From assembly GCA_026710905.1 (NCBI GenBank), contig JAPOQD010000029.1:1-64000 (forward strand): a stretch of DNA of 64,000 bases, read 5' to 3'. This stretch comes from Halieaceae bacterium (GTDB taxonomy: Bacteria > Pseudomonadota > Gammaproteobacteria > Pseudomonadales > Halieaceae). Within the stretch, counting starts at the first letter, position 1. Each line of letters opens with the position of its first letter. The notes beneath the pieces are model-generated. The model made no database searches. It was not told the origin of the DNA and saw nothing but the letters and a program-made list of their open reading frames with translations. A program made the position numbers and the translations under genes. Below, piece by piece: positions 21,797 through 29,975 of the stretch.

Positions 21797-22666
21797 ATGA
21801 CAAACCTGCCTCCGCTCACGTGGCTTCGCGCATTCGAGGCCGCCGCACGGCACCTTTCCTTCACTCAGGCAGCGGGCGAGCTGAACCTCACGCAATCGGC
21901 GGTGTCGCAGCACGTTCGCAGTCTTGAATCCGCACTTGGCATGACGCTGTTCATCCGCGGGACCCGCGCGCTTCAGTTGACCGAAGGCGGTTTGAACTAC
22001 CTCCCCGTTGTGCAGGAGGCGTTCGAGACCCTCGCCGCCGGAACCCGCGCACTCACCGGCCACCGGGGACGGCAGTTGAGGGTGAGGGTCAACCTCGCTT
22101 TCTCGACCTTCTGGCTCGCCCCACGGCTCGGCGCCCTGCTGCGAGCCCATCCCTGGCTATCTTTCAATCTGACGACACCCATCTGGAATCCACAGAATGT
22201 CGAAGGCGTACCGGAAGTGGAAATTCGTTTTGGGCGCCCGGCCCTGATGCCGAAAACAGCAAAGCGGCTCGCAGCCGAAAGGGCCTATCCGGTTTGCGCA
22301 CCAGATGCGGAGCCGTCTATGCGCGATTGGAGAACCGCACCGCTTTTCGACTGCGCGGGCGTGACGACCAATTGGGAAGCATGGCTCACCAGCCAGGGTC
22401 ATGCCCTGCCACCGGAACGGAGCGTCAACCTCGCGTCCACATACGTGGTCGGGATGACCGCGGCCATGAACGGCGCCGGCCTCTCGATGGCGCACGACAC
22501 GCTGGCAAGTCGGTTACTCAGGGATGACCAGTTTGAGCGCGCCTACGACCACAGCGTGGCAATGCCCGAAGGCTACTTCCTGCTGCAGCCGGCCAAACAT
22601 GAAGAGACACCGGCGTCGCGTACCTTCGTCGACTGGATCGAAGAGCATTTTGCACACCACATGTAG
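21797..22666 (+). CDS. LysR-family transcriptional regulator (GcvA-like)
   Basis: 289 residues: an N-terminal winged helix-turn-helix (LTWLRAFEAAARHLSFTQAA, then TQSAVSQHVRSLE) and a C-terminal effector-binding domain. The start at 21797 places the typical LPPLTWLRAFEAA near the N-terminus, as in GcvA and AmpR relatives. It is divergent to the aldolase-desaturase-M24-Rieske operon, the classic arrangement for a LysR activator and its target. The effector is unknown but is probably the operon substrate or an intermediate. Confidence 0.93.
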   Translation: MTNLPPLTWLRAFEAAARHLSFTQAAGELNLTQSAVSQHVRSLESALGMTLFIRGTRALQLTEGGLNYLPVVQEAFETLAAGTRALTGHRGRQLRVRVNLAFSTFWLAPRLGALLRAHPWLSFNLTTPIWNPQNVEGVPEVEIRFGRPALMPKTAKRLAAERAYPVCAPDAEPSMRDWRTAPLFDCAGVTTNWEAWLTSQGHALPPERSVNLASTYVVGMTAAMNGAGLSMAHDTLASRLLRDDQFERAYDHSVAMPEGYFLLQPAKHEETPASRTFVDWIEEHFAHHM

Positions 22667-22714
22667 CGCCCCACTTCTCAGGCTCGGTTCTGCGTGCACA
22701 GGCCCCCAAAAACA

Positions 22715-22760
22715 GGTGGGTGTCCCGTCTTGTCCCACCATCTTGTCCCCATCTTGTCTC
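22715..22760 (+). repeat. GGTGGGTGTCCCGTCTTGTC repeat, single copy with degenerate tail
   Basis: One exact 20-mer at 22715-22734 followed by shorter CATCTTGTC-like units up to about 22760, between the LysR gene and the SDR gene. Preceded by CCCCCAAAAACA, a flank also found (shortened) before the copies near 24.8 kb. Confidence 0.85.
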
Positions 22761-22777
22761 CGCTTGTCAAGAAAGCG

Positions 22778-23539
22778 TCACACGGTTGCTCCACCATTCA
22801 CGCCCAGTGTTTGGGCGGTAATGTAAGCAGCATCATCAGAAGCCAGGAATGCACAGGCCGCGGCTATTTCTTCAGGCTTGCCCAAGCGAGGAATCGGGTA
22901 AGCGCCATAGATTGTTTCCGCCGCGACAGGAAATTGTTCTTCCCCAATTGCGCGCCTGGACATGGGTGTGTCAATAAAACCGGGGGAAATCGAATTAACT
23001 GTGATGCCCTTGGCTCCCAGTTCAGCCGCCAAGCCGCGGGTCAGCGAAATCACCCCACCCTTGCTGGCAAAATAGTGGCTCATATAGGGTGCGCTCAACT
23101 GGGCGCCATAAGAAGAAATATTGATTATGCGCCCCCAACTGATCGCTTCCATGTCTGGCAACACGGCCTGGGTGACGATGTAGACACTCTTCAGATTTAC
23201 ATCCATGAGCCTGTCCCAACTGTCTTCCGTTATTTCATTGAAGGCGCCGAATTCCTCGATTGCCGCATTGTTGACCAGTACGGTAATCGGACCCAGTTCC
23301 TCGCGTAAACGGGAGACAGCCGCCGCCACCTGGGCTTTATCCGATACATCCGCACGTAGGTCGATAGCTCTGCCACCTGTCTTTCGGATCACCCCGGCCA
23401 CCGCGGCGGCAGCCTCGCCGTTGATGTCCAGTACGCCAACCGCCATCCCTTCCCTGGCGAACCTGAGGCTGGTCGCCTCGCCCATGCCCGATCCGCCCCC
23501 CGTAACCAGTGCAACCTTCAGCATTTTTCCTGTTTCCAT
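22778..23539 (-). CDS. Short-chain dehydrogenase/reductase
   Basis: 253 residues, classical SDR: cofactor motif TGGGSGMG, Asp in VLDING favouring NAD, NNAAIE, the catalytic Ser in NISSYG and YFASK for Tyr/Lys. ATG at 23539 has GGGGAGG five bases upstream; the longer frame is not favoured. The 3' end comes close to the 20-bp repeat. Substrate not predictable; resembles FabG-type and sugar or steroid dehydrogenases equally. Isolated from the LysR operon by direction and repeat. Confidence 0.9.
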   Translation of the reverse strand: METGKMLKVALVTGGGSGMGEATSLRFAREGMAVGVLDINGEAAAAVAGVIRKTGGRAIDLRADVSDKAQVAAAVSRLREELGPITVLVNNAAIEEFGAFNEITEDSWDRLMDVNLKSVYIVTQAVLPDMEAISWGRIINISSYGAQLSAPYMSHYFASKGGVISLTRGLAAELGAKGITVNSISPGFIDTPMSRRAIGEEQFPVAAETIYGAYPIPRLGKPEEIAAACAFLASDDAAYITAQTLGVNGGATV

Positions 23540-23670
23540 ATGCGCCTCCCCGGCAGGTAATTCGAGCAAAGCCTCTTGTCATTGTTGCCAATATCAGCGG
23601 CAACAGAAATACCAATAACTTTGTGCTGCCGCATTCGGCGCCATTCATCTGGCCCGAAATATACCTTGAC

Positions 23671-24582
23671 TCATCGCTGGCCTAACCGACTCTGAACCTC
23701 GCAGCCGCCACCGGCATGCCCGGCGACTGGGAGCGGCCACGGTACATGATGGAATTTTTCGCGGTGGGAAGATTTCCATCCTTTAAACCATCCGCGCCAT
23801 CCGCGGGGATAGAATTGATGTAAATGTCTCATATCCGCTCCACCGAAGCGGACCTGGGTAATGGCGCCGGCGGGCGTTTCGACGGGAGATAAAAGAGCGC
23901 CATCCTGCCGAACCCTGGTGAGGTAGTTCGAGTGACAACCGGTAATCCAGATATTGCCCTCGGCATCCAATGCCATTCCGTCGACATCTTCCTTCTCTAT
24001 CAACTTACTTTTATTGACCAGCGTCAGGTCGGCTTGAACATCGAACGCCCAGGTACAGTGAAACGTGTCGTTGCAATAGAACTTCGCACGCTTTTTGTCA
24101 TACATGATACCGTTGGAAAAGCCAATCCCATCGGCTCGTTTTATCAATTCGCGATCGACCGTGAGTTGATATATTGCCGTGGGGCGGGTGGATTCACCAC
24201 GTTCGACTCTTTCAATATCGACGGTCCCGAAAAAGATGCCACCCCTGCCGTCAGGCATCATTTCGTTGATGCCGTTAATGACCTCGCCATCCATTTCGTG
24301 CAACAGCCAAGCGGATTTACCTGTTTCCGGGTGGTTCCACAAAATACCGCCCGGGCCGGACGAGAGCACTGCCCCATCTTCGTTGAGCATCACCCCCCCT
24401 GTCCACAGCCTCCCGGTATTAAATGATTGAACGCTGCCGTCCGGCTTGACTCCATGAATACCGCCACCGATAACATCGCTGTACCAGACTATGTTGCGCC
24501 TGGAATCCACCGCCAGGCCTTCCAGATAAATTCCGCTTGCAACTTCCTCGAAATCAATCGGTGGCGCTTCGCTCACTGTCAT
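23671..24582 (-). pseudogene. SMP-30/gluconolactonase-like protein with a C-terminal frameshift
   Basis: The reading frame gives 303 residues of a beta-propeller SMP-30/gluconolactonase, with good family sequence through QVRFGGADMR (near 23832). After that the frame turns into unlikely sequence (HQFYPRGWRGW...). Skipping one base near 23820 restores a plausible end, INSIPADGADGLKDG then RGRSQSPGMPVAAARF, stopping at 23682. So one extra base or two lost bases near 23820 disrupts the gene, or it is an assembly error. Start: the ATG at 24582 abuts GGGAG, whereas GTG at 24576 has ideal spacing and is probably the true start. Confidence 0.8.
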
Positions 24583-24647
24583 CTCCCGATTGGAAAAATC
24601 CTGGGCTTGGCGTAACAGTTTAGGTGAATTTCACAAAATTGGGCGAA

Positions 24648-24696
24648 GGATTTCGATGCTGGCCTGTTCCAGAAGACGTGCGCCTGTATGTGTTTC
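24648..24696 (-). pseudogene. vapC relic
   Basis: About 49 bp that match, with about eight mismatches, the internal segment of the intact vapC at 25150-25200. In the homologous frame it reads THTGARLLEQASIEI against QTGARLLEQAGIEI in the intact gene. Nothing else of the gene is present. It lies just upstream of the second repeat cluster. Confidence 0.6.
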
Positions 24697-24790
24697 GGCT
24701 TCCGGCTTGCACGGCGACAATCAGGATCGATCATCAAGCTTGGGGCGCCCATCACTTCCTTCAAGATAAAACTAACGGGGTCTCAAAACA

Positions 24791-24920
24791 GGTGGGTGTC
24801 CCGTCTTGTCCCGTCTTGTCGCGTGCACGGGTCCCCAAAAAGGTGGGTGTCCCGTCTTGTCTGGTGTCCCGTCTTGTCTCATGTCATGTCCGGTGTCCCG
24901 TCATGTCCAGTCTTGTCTGT
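24791..24920 (+). repeat. Cluster of GGTGGGTGTCCCGTCTTGTC repeats
   Basis: Exact 20-mers at 24791-24810 and 24842-24861, with shortened forms (GGTGTCCCGTCTTGTC, CCGTCTTGTC, GGTGTCCCGTCATGTC) in between and after, to about 24920. The cluster overlaps the 3' end of vapC and supplies its stop codon. Confidence 0.88.
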
Positions 24921-25376
24921 CACCGATCCCTTTTTTCCAGTCAGCTCGGCCGCTGCCTCAGTAAGAGATAGGACGATACTTGAATATTGTCCGGATTGAT
25001 GTTCCCGGACTTTGTGTTGAAAGCGCAGGTCAGCAGTTGCAAATCGCCAATCCCGCTCCATGGCCAGGGCCAGGTAGATGCAGTCATAGGCGGGATGATC
25101 GAGTTCAACAGCGAGACTGGTTGCAACACCAAGAAGATGCCGGGTCGGAAGAATTTCGATGCCGGCCTGTTCCAGAAGGCGCGCGCCAGTCTGGGCTTCG
25201 TCTCTTGAGAGTTCTTTCCGCCGCACTTTTTTCCAGAGGATATTGGCGCATTCCGCAACGAATAAGTCCGGGGCGGATAATTTGGCCTTTTCCAGAATAG
25301 TGAGGGCTTCAACTGTGCCCTCTTCTTCTACAAGCCATTTGATAGCCACACTGGCGTCAATGACATATTGGTTCAC
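24879..25376 (-). CDS. vapC: PIN-domain toxin, VapC family, with a repeat-derived C-terminus
   Basis: 165 residues. The acidic PIN quartet is intact: Asp7, Glu42, Asp98, Asp116, so endoribonuclease activity is plausible. The usual VapC length is about 130-140; the last 15-20 residues (from about GKKGS) are encoded by the GTCTTGTC repeat cluster, which also provides the stop. It overlaps the antitoxin gene by 4 bp (ATGA), the normal vapBC coupling. Confidence 0.87.
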   Translation of the reverse strand: MNQYVIDASVAIKWLVEEEGTVEALTILEKAKLSAPDLFVAECANILWKKVRRKELSRDEAQTGARLLEQAGIEILPTRHLLGVATSLAVELDHPAYDCIYLALAMERDWRFATADLRFQHKVREHQSGQYSSIVLSLTEAAAELTGKKGSVTDKTGHDGTPDMT

Positions 25377-25612
25377 CGTTCATTGCGCCCTTCGCGCATC
25401 AGTTCTTCCGAGGGCGTGTGTTTGCGTCCCATGGTCATTTGGCGAAGCTTCGCCGCCAGTTCCTCGAAGGCAGGCTCGACCTCGGCGGAAAGAGCATGCC
25501 GTAAAATTTCCCGATGTTCCGCCTCTGCCGACCGCCCGTGCCGTGCAGCACGCCGTTTCAGGCGAAGAATGAGGTCATTTTCGAGATTTCGTACATGGAG
25601 ATTTCCAGACAT
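25373..25612 (-). CDS. vapB: FitA/VapB-like antitoxin
   Basis: 79 residues. The N-terminus MSGNLHVRNLENDLILRLKR is a ribbon-helix-helix DNA-binding domain of the FitA/StbC type; the acidic C-terminal half would wrap the PIN toxin. ATG at 25612 has GGAAAGG upstream; the frame extends through the repeat array to 26059 but that part is repeat sequence. Such complexes repress their own operon. Confidence 0.85.
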   Translation of the reverse strand: MSGNLHVRNLENDLILRLKRRAARHGRSAEAEHREILRHALSAEVEPAFEELAAKLRQMTMGRKHTPSEELMREGRNER

Positions 25613-25711
25613 AAGCCTTTCCTTTGATATATTTGATCTCAATAATATCACAATACAGCCGTTCAGGTAAGACGTGATGGATGGCTCTATACCGTTATCT
25701 CGACACCTCAA

Positions 25712-25797
25712 GGGGCTCGCCATGGCGCACCCTTCGGGCACAGGGCACCCTTCGGGCACACGGCCCGCGGGACGCGCGTGCGCGTCCCCTACGGTGG
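25712..25797 (+). repeat. GC-rich dispersed repeat with terminal palindrome
   Basis: Contains GGGGCTCGCCAT, two copies of GCACCCTTCGGGCACA and CACGGCCCGCG, then a dyad GGGACGCGCGTGCGCGTCCC ending CTAC. The first two blocks recur at 33839-33878 and the palindrome-plus-CTAC layout recurs inside the element at 60838-60861. The stretch 25613-25711 before it holds only the vapB leader. Confidence 0.75.
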
Positions 25798-25837
25798 TGG
25801 GGTGTCGGGAGGGCTGCTTTCGGGAAAAATCATCAGC

Positions 25838-26091
25838 ATGTCCAATGAGGTGGGTGTCCCGTCTTGTCCTTTGTCCCTCCTGTCCAATGAGGTGGGTGTC
25901 CCGTCTTGTCCCTGTCCAATGAGGTGGGTGTCCCGTCTTGTCCATGGTCTTGTCCCTTCCAATGAGGTGGGTGTCCCGTCTTGTCCCCTGTCCAATGAGG
26001 TGGGTGTCCCGTCTTGTCTCTTTCCTCCAATGAGGTGGGTGTCCGATCTTGTCTCCCATCTTGTCTTCCGTCTTGTCTTCCCGTCTTGTCG
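25838..26091 (+). repeat. Six-copy array of GGTGGGTGTCCCGTCTTGTC units
   Basis: Units begin at 25849, 25891, 25923, 25966, 25999 and 26034; five are exact 20-mers and the last has CCGATCTTGTC. Each is preceded by CCAATGA. Start-to-start distances are 42, 32, 43, 33 and 35 bp. A tail of CATCTTGTC and CCGTCTTGTC half-units runs to about 26090. Reading frames across the array are artefacts of the repeat. The gap from vapB to the ceramidase-like gene holds no gene. Confidence 0.92.
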
Positions 26092-26229
26092 ATCTGGGTC
26101 AACGCTCTGCGCATCGCGGGACACGCCTTCTGCCAGAGACAGTACAATACTCTCGTCGGAGTACACTTGCCGGAATAGACCGGACCAATTATTCCTGCTC
26201 ATGCGGGCTGGTAGAAGGAGGCAGCAGAG

Positions 26230-26892
26230 ATGGACTGGAGCCGCATTGTAGACGGCTATTGCGAGCGGGTCGGTACAGACCCGAATTTCTGGGGCGAGCC
26301 ACTCAACGCCGTCACCAATATCGCCTTTATCCTCGCCGCACTTTGGGCGCTGGCGCTGGCGCGCCGCGAGGGCAGGCTCGACTGGAGCGTAGTTGCCCTG
26401 GCCGGGATTGTCCTGGCCGTCGGCATCGGCTCTTTCCTGTTCCATACCTTCGCGACGCCCTGGGCCGGGGCGATGGATGTCATCCCGATCCAGATCTTCA
26501 TCCTGGTGTATTTCGCTGTCGTACTGATTCGTGCGTACCAGCTTCAGTGGTTCTGGTCAGCTCTCGCTGCGCTTGCGTTTTTACCCTGCGCCGCCGGTTT
26601 CGGCTGGCTGGTGCAGGGAACCGTGCTGGGCGGCGCCAACGCCGGCTACTCCGCCGCCCTGCTGCTACTCGTCGGTAATGCCGCGATTCTCGGCGTCCGT
26701 GGCCACCGTCTCGCCGGCTGGCTCGCTGCGGGGGCCGGGCTGTTCACGGTCTCGTTGCTGTTCCGGATCATCGACGAACCTGTTTGCGGGGTCTTCCCTT
26801 ACGGCACACATTTTCTCTGGCACCTGCTGAACGGAACGCTTATGGGTCTGCTGCTGACCGGCATGGTCCGCGAAGGGGCACGAGAACCATAA
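26230..26892 (+). CDS. Ceramidase-like CREST-family membrane protein
   Basis: 220 residues, about seven membrane helices. Motifs of the alkaline ceramidase/CREST superfamily are present: the early Glu and Asn in GEPLNAVTN, SxxFH (SFLFHTF), DVIPIQ and the C-terminal HFLWHLLNG. These residues would make a zinc-hydrolase site in the membrane. AAGGAGG at 26215-26221 fixes the ATG at 26230. Bacterial members are common in marine proteobacteria but mostly uncharacterised; ceramide hydrolysis should not be assumed. Single gene between the repeat array and the CoA-ligase cluster. Confidence 0.85.
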   Translation: MDWSRIVDGYCERVGTDPNFWGEPLNAVTNIAFILAALWALALARREGRLDWSVVALAGIVLAVGIGSFLFHTFATPWAGAMDVIPIQIFILVYFAVVLIRAYQLQWFWSALAALAFLPCAAGFGWLVQGTVLGGANAGYSAALLLLVGNAAILGVRGHRLAGWLAAGAGLFTVSLLFRIIDEPVCGVFPYGTHFLWHLLNGTLMGLLLTGMVREGAREP

Positions 26893-26928
26893 GGCTGATG
26901 CAAAGCCAGGTCAGAGATGGCAGACCCT

Positions 26929-26986
26929 TGCAACACAACCCTGCGTGAAGCCAAACGAAGTAACGCTTTTAATCGGTGGTGTTGCA
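26929..26986. repeat. Inverted repeat after the ceramidase-like gene
   Basis: Arms TGCAACACAACC (26929-26940) and GGTGGTGTTGCA (26975-26986), 11 of 12 pairing with a 34-base loop. No T tract follows, so it may be an operator or a weak terminator in the 144-bp gap before the CoA ligase. Confidence 0.35.
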
Positions 26987-27036
26987 TGGAAAACTATGGG
27001 CGCCAAAGCCCAGCCCTCATCTGACTGAGATTGCTG

Positions 27037-28527
27037 ATGAACATATCACTCCTGCTGCAAATGGCCGACGACACCGGCCCTGATCGCATCGGGCTGGTGT
27101 GCGAAGGGCGTTCCTGGTCCTACGGCGCCCTGATGAATGCCGCCAGGGGTACGGCGGCATTCCTGTCGGAATGCGGATGCGACTATATTGCACTGCTCGA
27201 TGAGAGCAGCGAGGCTGCTCCCATTGCCCTGTTCGGGGCGGCCCTGGCGGGGATTCCCTACGTACCCCTCAATTACCGGTTGGCTGATGACGATTTGGCC
27301 GCCCTGCTGCGCCGGATTTCCCCCGCCTGCATCGTTGGCGATACCCGGAGAGTTCAGCGCCTGAACCCGGAGGGCACACCTACCTGCCTGAGCAGAACTG
27401 ACTTCGTCCAGGTAGCAGAAACGATTGTGCACACCGCCACCGGGGAAGAGGAAGGGGAAGGCATCGCCGCCCAGATATTCACCAGCGGAACTACGGCTGC
27501 CCCAAAAGCGGCATTATTGCGCCATTCAAACCTGCTGGGCTACATTCTTGGCACCGTGGAGTTCTGCTGCGCCGCTGAACAGGATGCGCAACTGGTTTGC
27601 GTTCCGCCCTACCACATTGCCGGTATATCGGCCCTACTCAGCTCGATTTACGCGATGCGCCGTGTCGTCATCTTGCCTGCTTTTTCTGCCGAGGCCTGGC
27701 TGCAACTGGCTACACAGGAATCCGTGACCAATGCCTTCCTGGTGCCAACCATGCTTTCACGTATCGTGGACAAGCTGGACGACAAGACCTCGGCGGGATT
27801 GTCTTCCCTTAAAGCCATCGCCTACGGCGGCGGCCACATGCCCCTCGAACTGATCAAACGGGCACTGGATTTGTTCCCGGACACGGAATTCACCAACGCC
27901 TATGGCCTCACGGAAACCAGTTCGACCATCGCGCTGCTTGGCCCTGAGGAGCATCGCCTGGCCCAGACATCCGAAGATTGTGCCGTGCGAGACCGGCTGG
28001 CATCGGTCGGCCGTCCGCTGCCCACCGTGGAACTGGAAATCCGTGACGCTGCAGGCCGCCCCCTTGCCGCCGGTGAACGCGGCGAAATCCATGTTCGTGG
28101 TGATCAAGTATCCGGGGAGTACCGTGAACGCAGCGCTGTCGATGCTGAAGGATGGTTTCCCACACGCGATTGGGGCTGGCTGGATGAGGAGGGTTACCTT
28201 TTTCTCGCCGGCCGCGCTGACGACGTGATCGTGCGTGGAGGAGAGAACATTTCCCCTGCGGAAATTGAGGATGTACTCACATCGCACCCGGCCATCGCCG
28301 ATGCTGCCGCGGTTGGAGTACCCTCACGGGAGTGGGGTGAAGCCGTCGCTATTTCCGTCGTATTCAGGCCTGGCCGACAGCTTGGCGAAGAGGAACTGCG
28401 TACACTGATCAGGGAACGGCTCCGCTCTTCGCGAGTACCCGAAAAAATCCGCATAGTCGACGAGCTACCTTACAACGAGATGGGGAAACTGCTGCGGCGA
28501 GAGATTCGCGGTATGTTCCAGACCTGA
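27037..28527 (+). CDS. AMP-dependent acyl-CoA synthetase/ligase
   Basis: 496 residues of the ANL superfamily, forming acyl-AMP then acyl-CoA. The P-loop TSGTTAAPKA departs from TSGTTGxPKG (two Gly to Ala). Also seen: YGLTET, the hinge GRADDVIVRGGENI and the catalytic Lys in NEMGKLLRRE. ATG at 27037 chosen; TTG at 27031 is also in frame. First gene of a plus-strand run with a CoA-transferase and amidohydrolase, suggesting activation of a carboxylic acid. Substrate unknown. Confidence 0.9.
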   Translation: MNISLLLQMADDTGPDRIGLVCEGRSWSYGALMNAARGTAAFLSECGCDYIALLDESSEAAPIALFGAALAGIPYVPLNYRLADDDLAALLRRISPACIVGDTRRVQRLNPEGTPTCLSRTDFVQVAETIVHTATGEEEGEGIAAQIFTSGTTAAPKAALLRHSNLLGYILGTVEFCCAAEQDAQLVCVPPYHIAGISALLSSIYAMRRVVILPAFSAEAWLQLATQESVTNAFLVPTMLSRIVDKLDDKTSAGLSSLKAIAYGGGHMPLELIKRALDLFPDTEFTNAYGLTETSSTIALLGPEEHRLAQTSEDCAVRDRLASVGRPLPTVELEIRDAAGRPLAAGERGEIHVRGDQVSGEYRERSAVDAEGWFPTRDWGWLDEEGYLFLAGRADDVIVRGGENISPAEIEDVLTSHPAIADAAAVGVPSREWGEAVAISVVFRPGRQLGEEELRTLIRERLRSSRVPEKIRIVDELPYNEMGKLLRREIRGMFQT

Positions 28528-28581
28528 CGGAATCGATCACTGATCAACGCTACGCAATACTACCGTCATCGGCTTGTGGAA

Positions 28582-29940
28582 ATGCCTGCGCCGCCGCACT
28601 ATGGAATCATGCCAGACGCCGCTTACAACTATCGCTCCAGCCAGGATGATCAGAGCATTTCGCAACGCTATGCCGCGCGCATATTGGCTTCGTTAGGAGC
28701 AGCGGCTCCCGAACAGGCGGTAACCGCGGCCATTCACCCCGCCAGGCGCTGGGCGGAAAGCGGTTTGATGTCACTGACTTGCGCTGACGCACAAACTCCA
28801 CGCATGTGTCCGGTTCCCCTGGCCAGTTGCGCGGATGCGGCGCTCGATGCTTTTCGGTGGCTGGTGGGGGAAAACGTTTTCCCCAATAGTACCGGCGCGG
28901 ACCTCCTGGTAGAGAGAGCTACGATTACAGGTTTTCAAGGAAACGGCTCCGGATCCCTGGCGGGTCATTGTCGGATACTCCAATGCCGGGATGGCATGCT
29001 CGCCCTCAGCTTGACCCGGGAAGAAGACTGGGACCTGTTACCCGCATGGTTTGAGGCTGACACCGTCAGCGATTGGCCTTCTGTCGAGGCCCATGTAAAA
29101 GTGGTCGGGACGGAAGCCCTGATCTCTCGCGGAAAACTGCTCGGCCTTGCCGTGGCGGATGCCCGAAAAATTCCCGGCAGTAGCGGTGACTGGATGCGCG
29201 TTGCTTATTCAAATAATGCCGCCGCCCGCCCACGCTCATTACCCCGGGTGATCGATCTCGCTTCCCTTTGGGCCGGTCCACTGTGTAGCAGTCTTTGGCA
29301 GGCAGCCGGCGCCAAGGTAACCAAGGTAGAAAGCTCACAGAGGCCCGATGGGGCGAGACACGGCCCAGCGGAATTCTTTGCACTACTGAACCGGGGCAAA
29401 CGCTCCGTGGCGCTCGACCTGCACCGGAAACCTGGCCGGCAGGCACTGCTTGAACTCATAAAACAGGCTGATATCGTACTGGAAGGTTCCCGGCCTCGCG
29501 CCCTGAGACAGATGGGAATTTTCGCCGAGGAGTTGATCGACGAGAACCCCGGCCTTACCTGGGTCAGTATCACCGGCTATGGCCGCCGCGAACCACAGGC
29601 TAACTGGATAGCGTATGGTGACGATGCCGGAATCGCGGCTGGGCTCTCGGCAATTCTGCACCAGGTAACCGGAGACTGGCTCATCTGCGGCGATGCTGTC
29701 GCAGACCCCCTGACCGCCTTGCACGCCGCCCTGGCCGGCTGGGCGGGCTGGTCGTCCGGTGGAGGCAAACTCTTCGATCTGTCACTGGAGCAGACCGTTC
29801 GCCACTGCATCACCGCAACAGCGCCATCGGATGAGGACTACCTTGGCAGGCAGGTTCGCTGGGGACAATACCTGGAGGACCACCACATTGCCCCGCTGGC
29901 TCCCTGCCGTCTTCGGGAGGTGGCGACATCGGAACACTGA
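28582..29940 (+). CDS. Class III CoA-transferase (CaiB/BaiF family), extended N-terminus
   Basis: 452 residues from the ATG at 28582 (GTG at 28576 and ATG at 28609 are alternatives). The recognisable CaiB-type start (RVIDLASLWAGPL, then AGAKVTKVES) occurs only after about 220 residues; the preceding region resembles part of the family's large domain, so the protein looks permuted or fused. The Asp in GDAVADPLTAL is the probable catalytic residue that carries the anhydride. Lies between a CoA ligase and an amidohydrolase, read in the same direction. Confidence 0.82.
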   Translation: MPAPPHYGIMPDAAYNYRSSQDDQSISQRYAARILASLGAAAPEQAVTAAIHPARRWAESGLMSLTCADAQTPRMCPVPLASCADAALDAFRWLVGENVFPNSTGADLLVERATITGFQGNGSGSLAGHCRILQCRDGMLALSLTREEDWDLLPAWFEADTVSDWPSVEAHVKVVGTEALISRGKLLGLAVADARKIPGSSGDWMRVAYSNNAAARPRSLPRVIDLASLWAGPLCSSLWQAAGAKVTKVESSQRPDGARHGPAEFFALLNRGKRSVALDLHRKPGRQALLELIKQADIVLEGSRPRALRQMGIFAEELIDENPGLTWVSITGYGRREPQANWIAYGDDAGIAAGLSAILHQVTGDWLICGDAVADPLTALHAALAGWAGWSSGGGKLFDLSLEQTVRHCITATAPSDEDYLGRQVRWGQYLEDHHIAPLAPCRLREVATSEH

Positions 29941-29975
29941 TCAGAAATGCGCAGTTACTAGGCCGCAAGCAAAAG

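Noticed and set aside
25838..26091. CRISPR array
   Set aside because: Units are 20 bp with irregular 12-23 bp gaps that themselves share CCAATGA, so there are no unique spacers; no cas genes are near and the half-units point to slippage.
25373..26251. Coding regions across the repeat array (both strands)
   Set aside because: The frames consist of repeated peptides (NEVGVPSCP, QDGTPTSL) produced by the DNA repeat; no start, ribosome site or family supports them.
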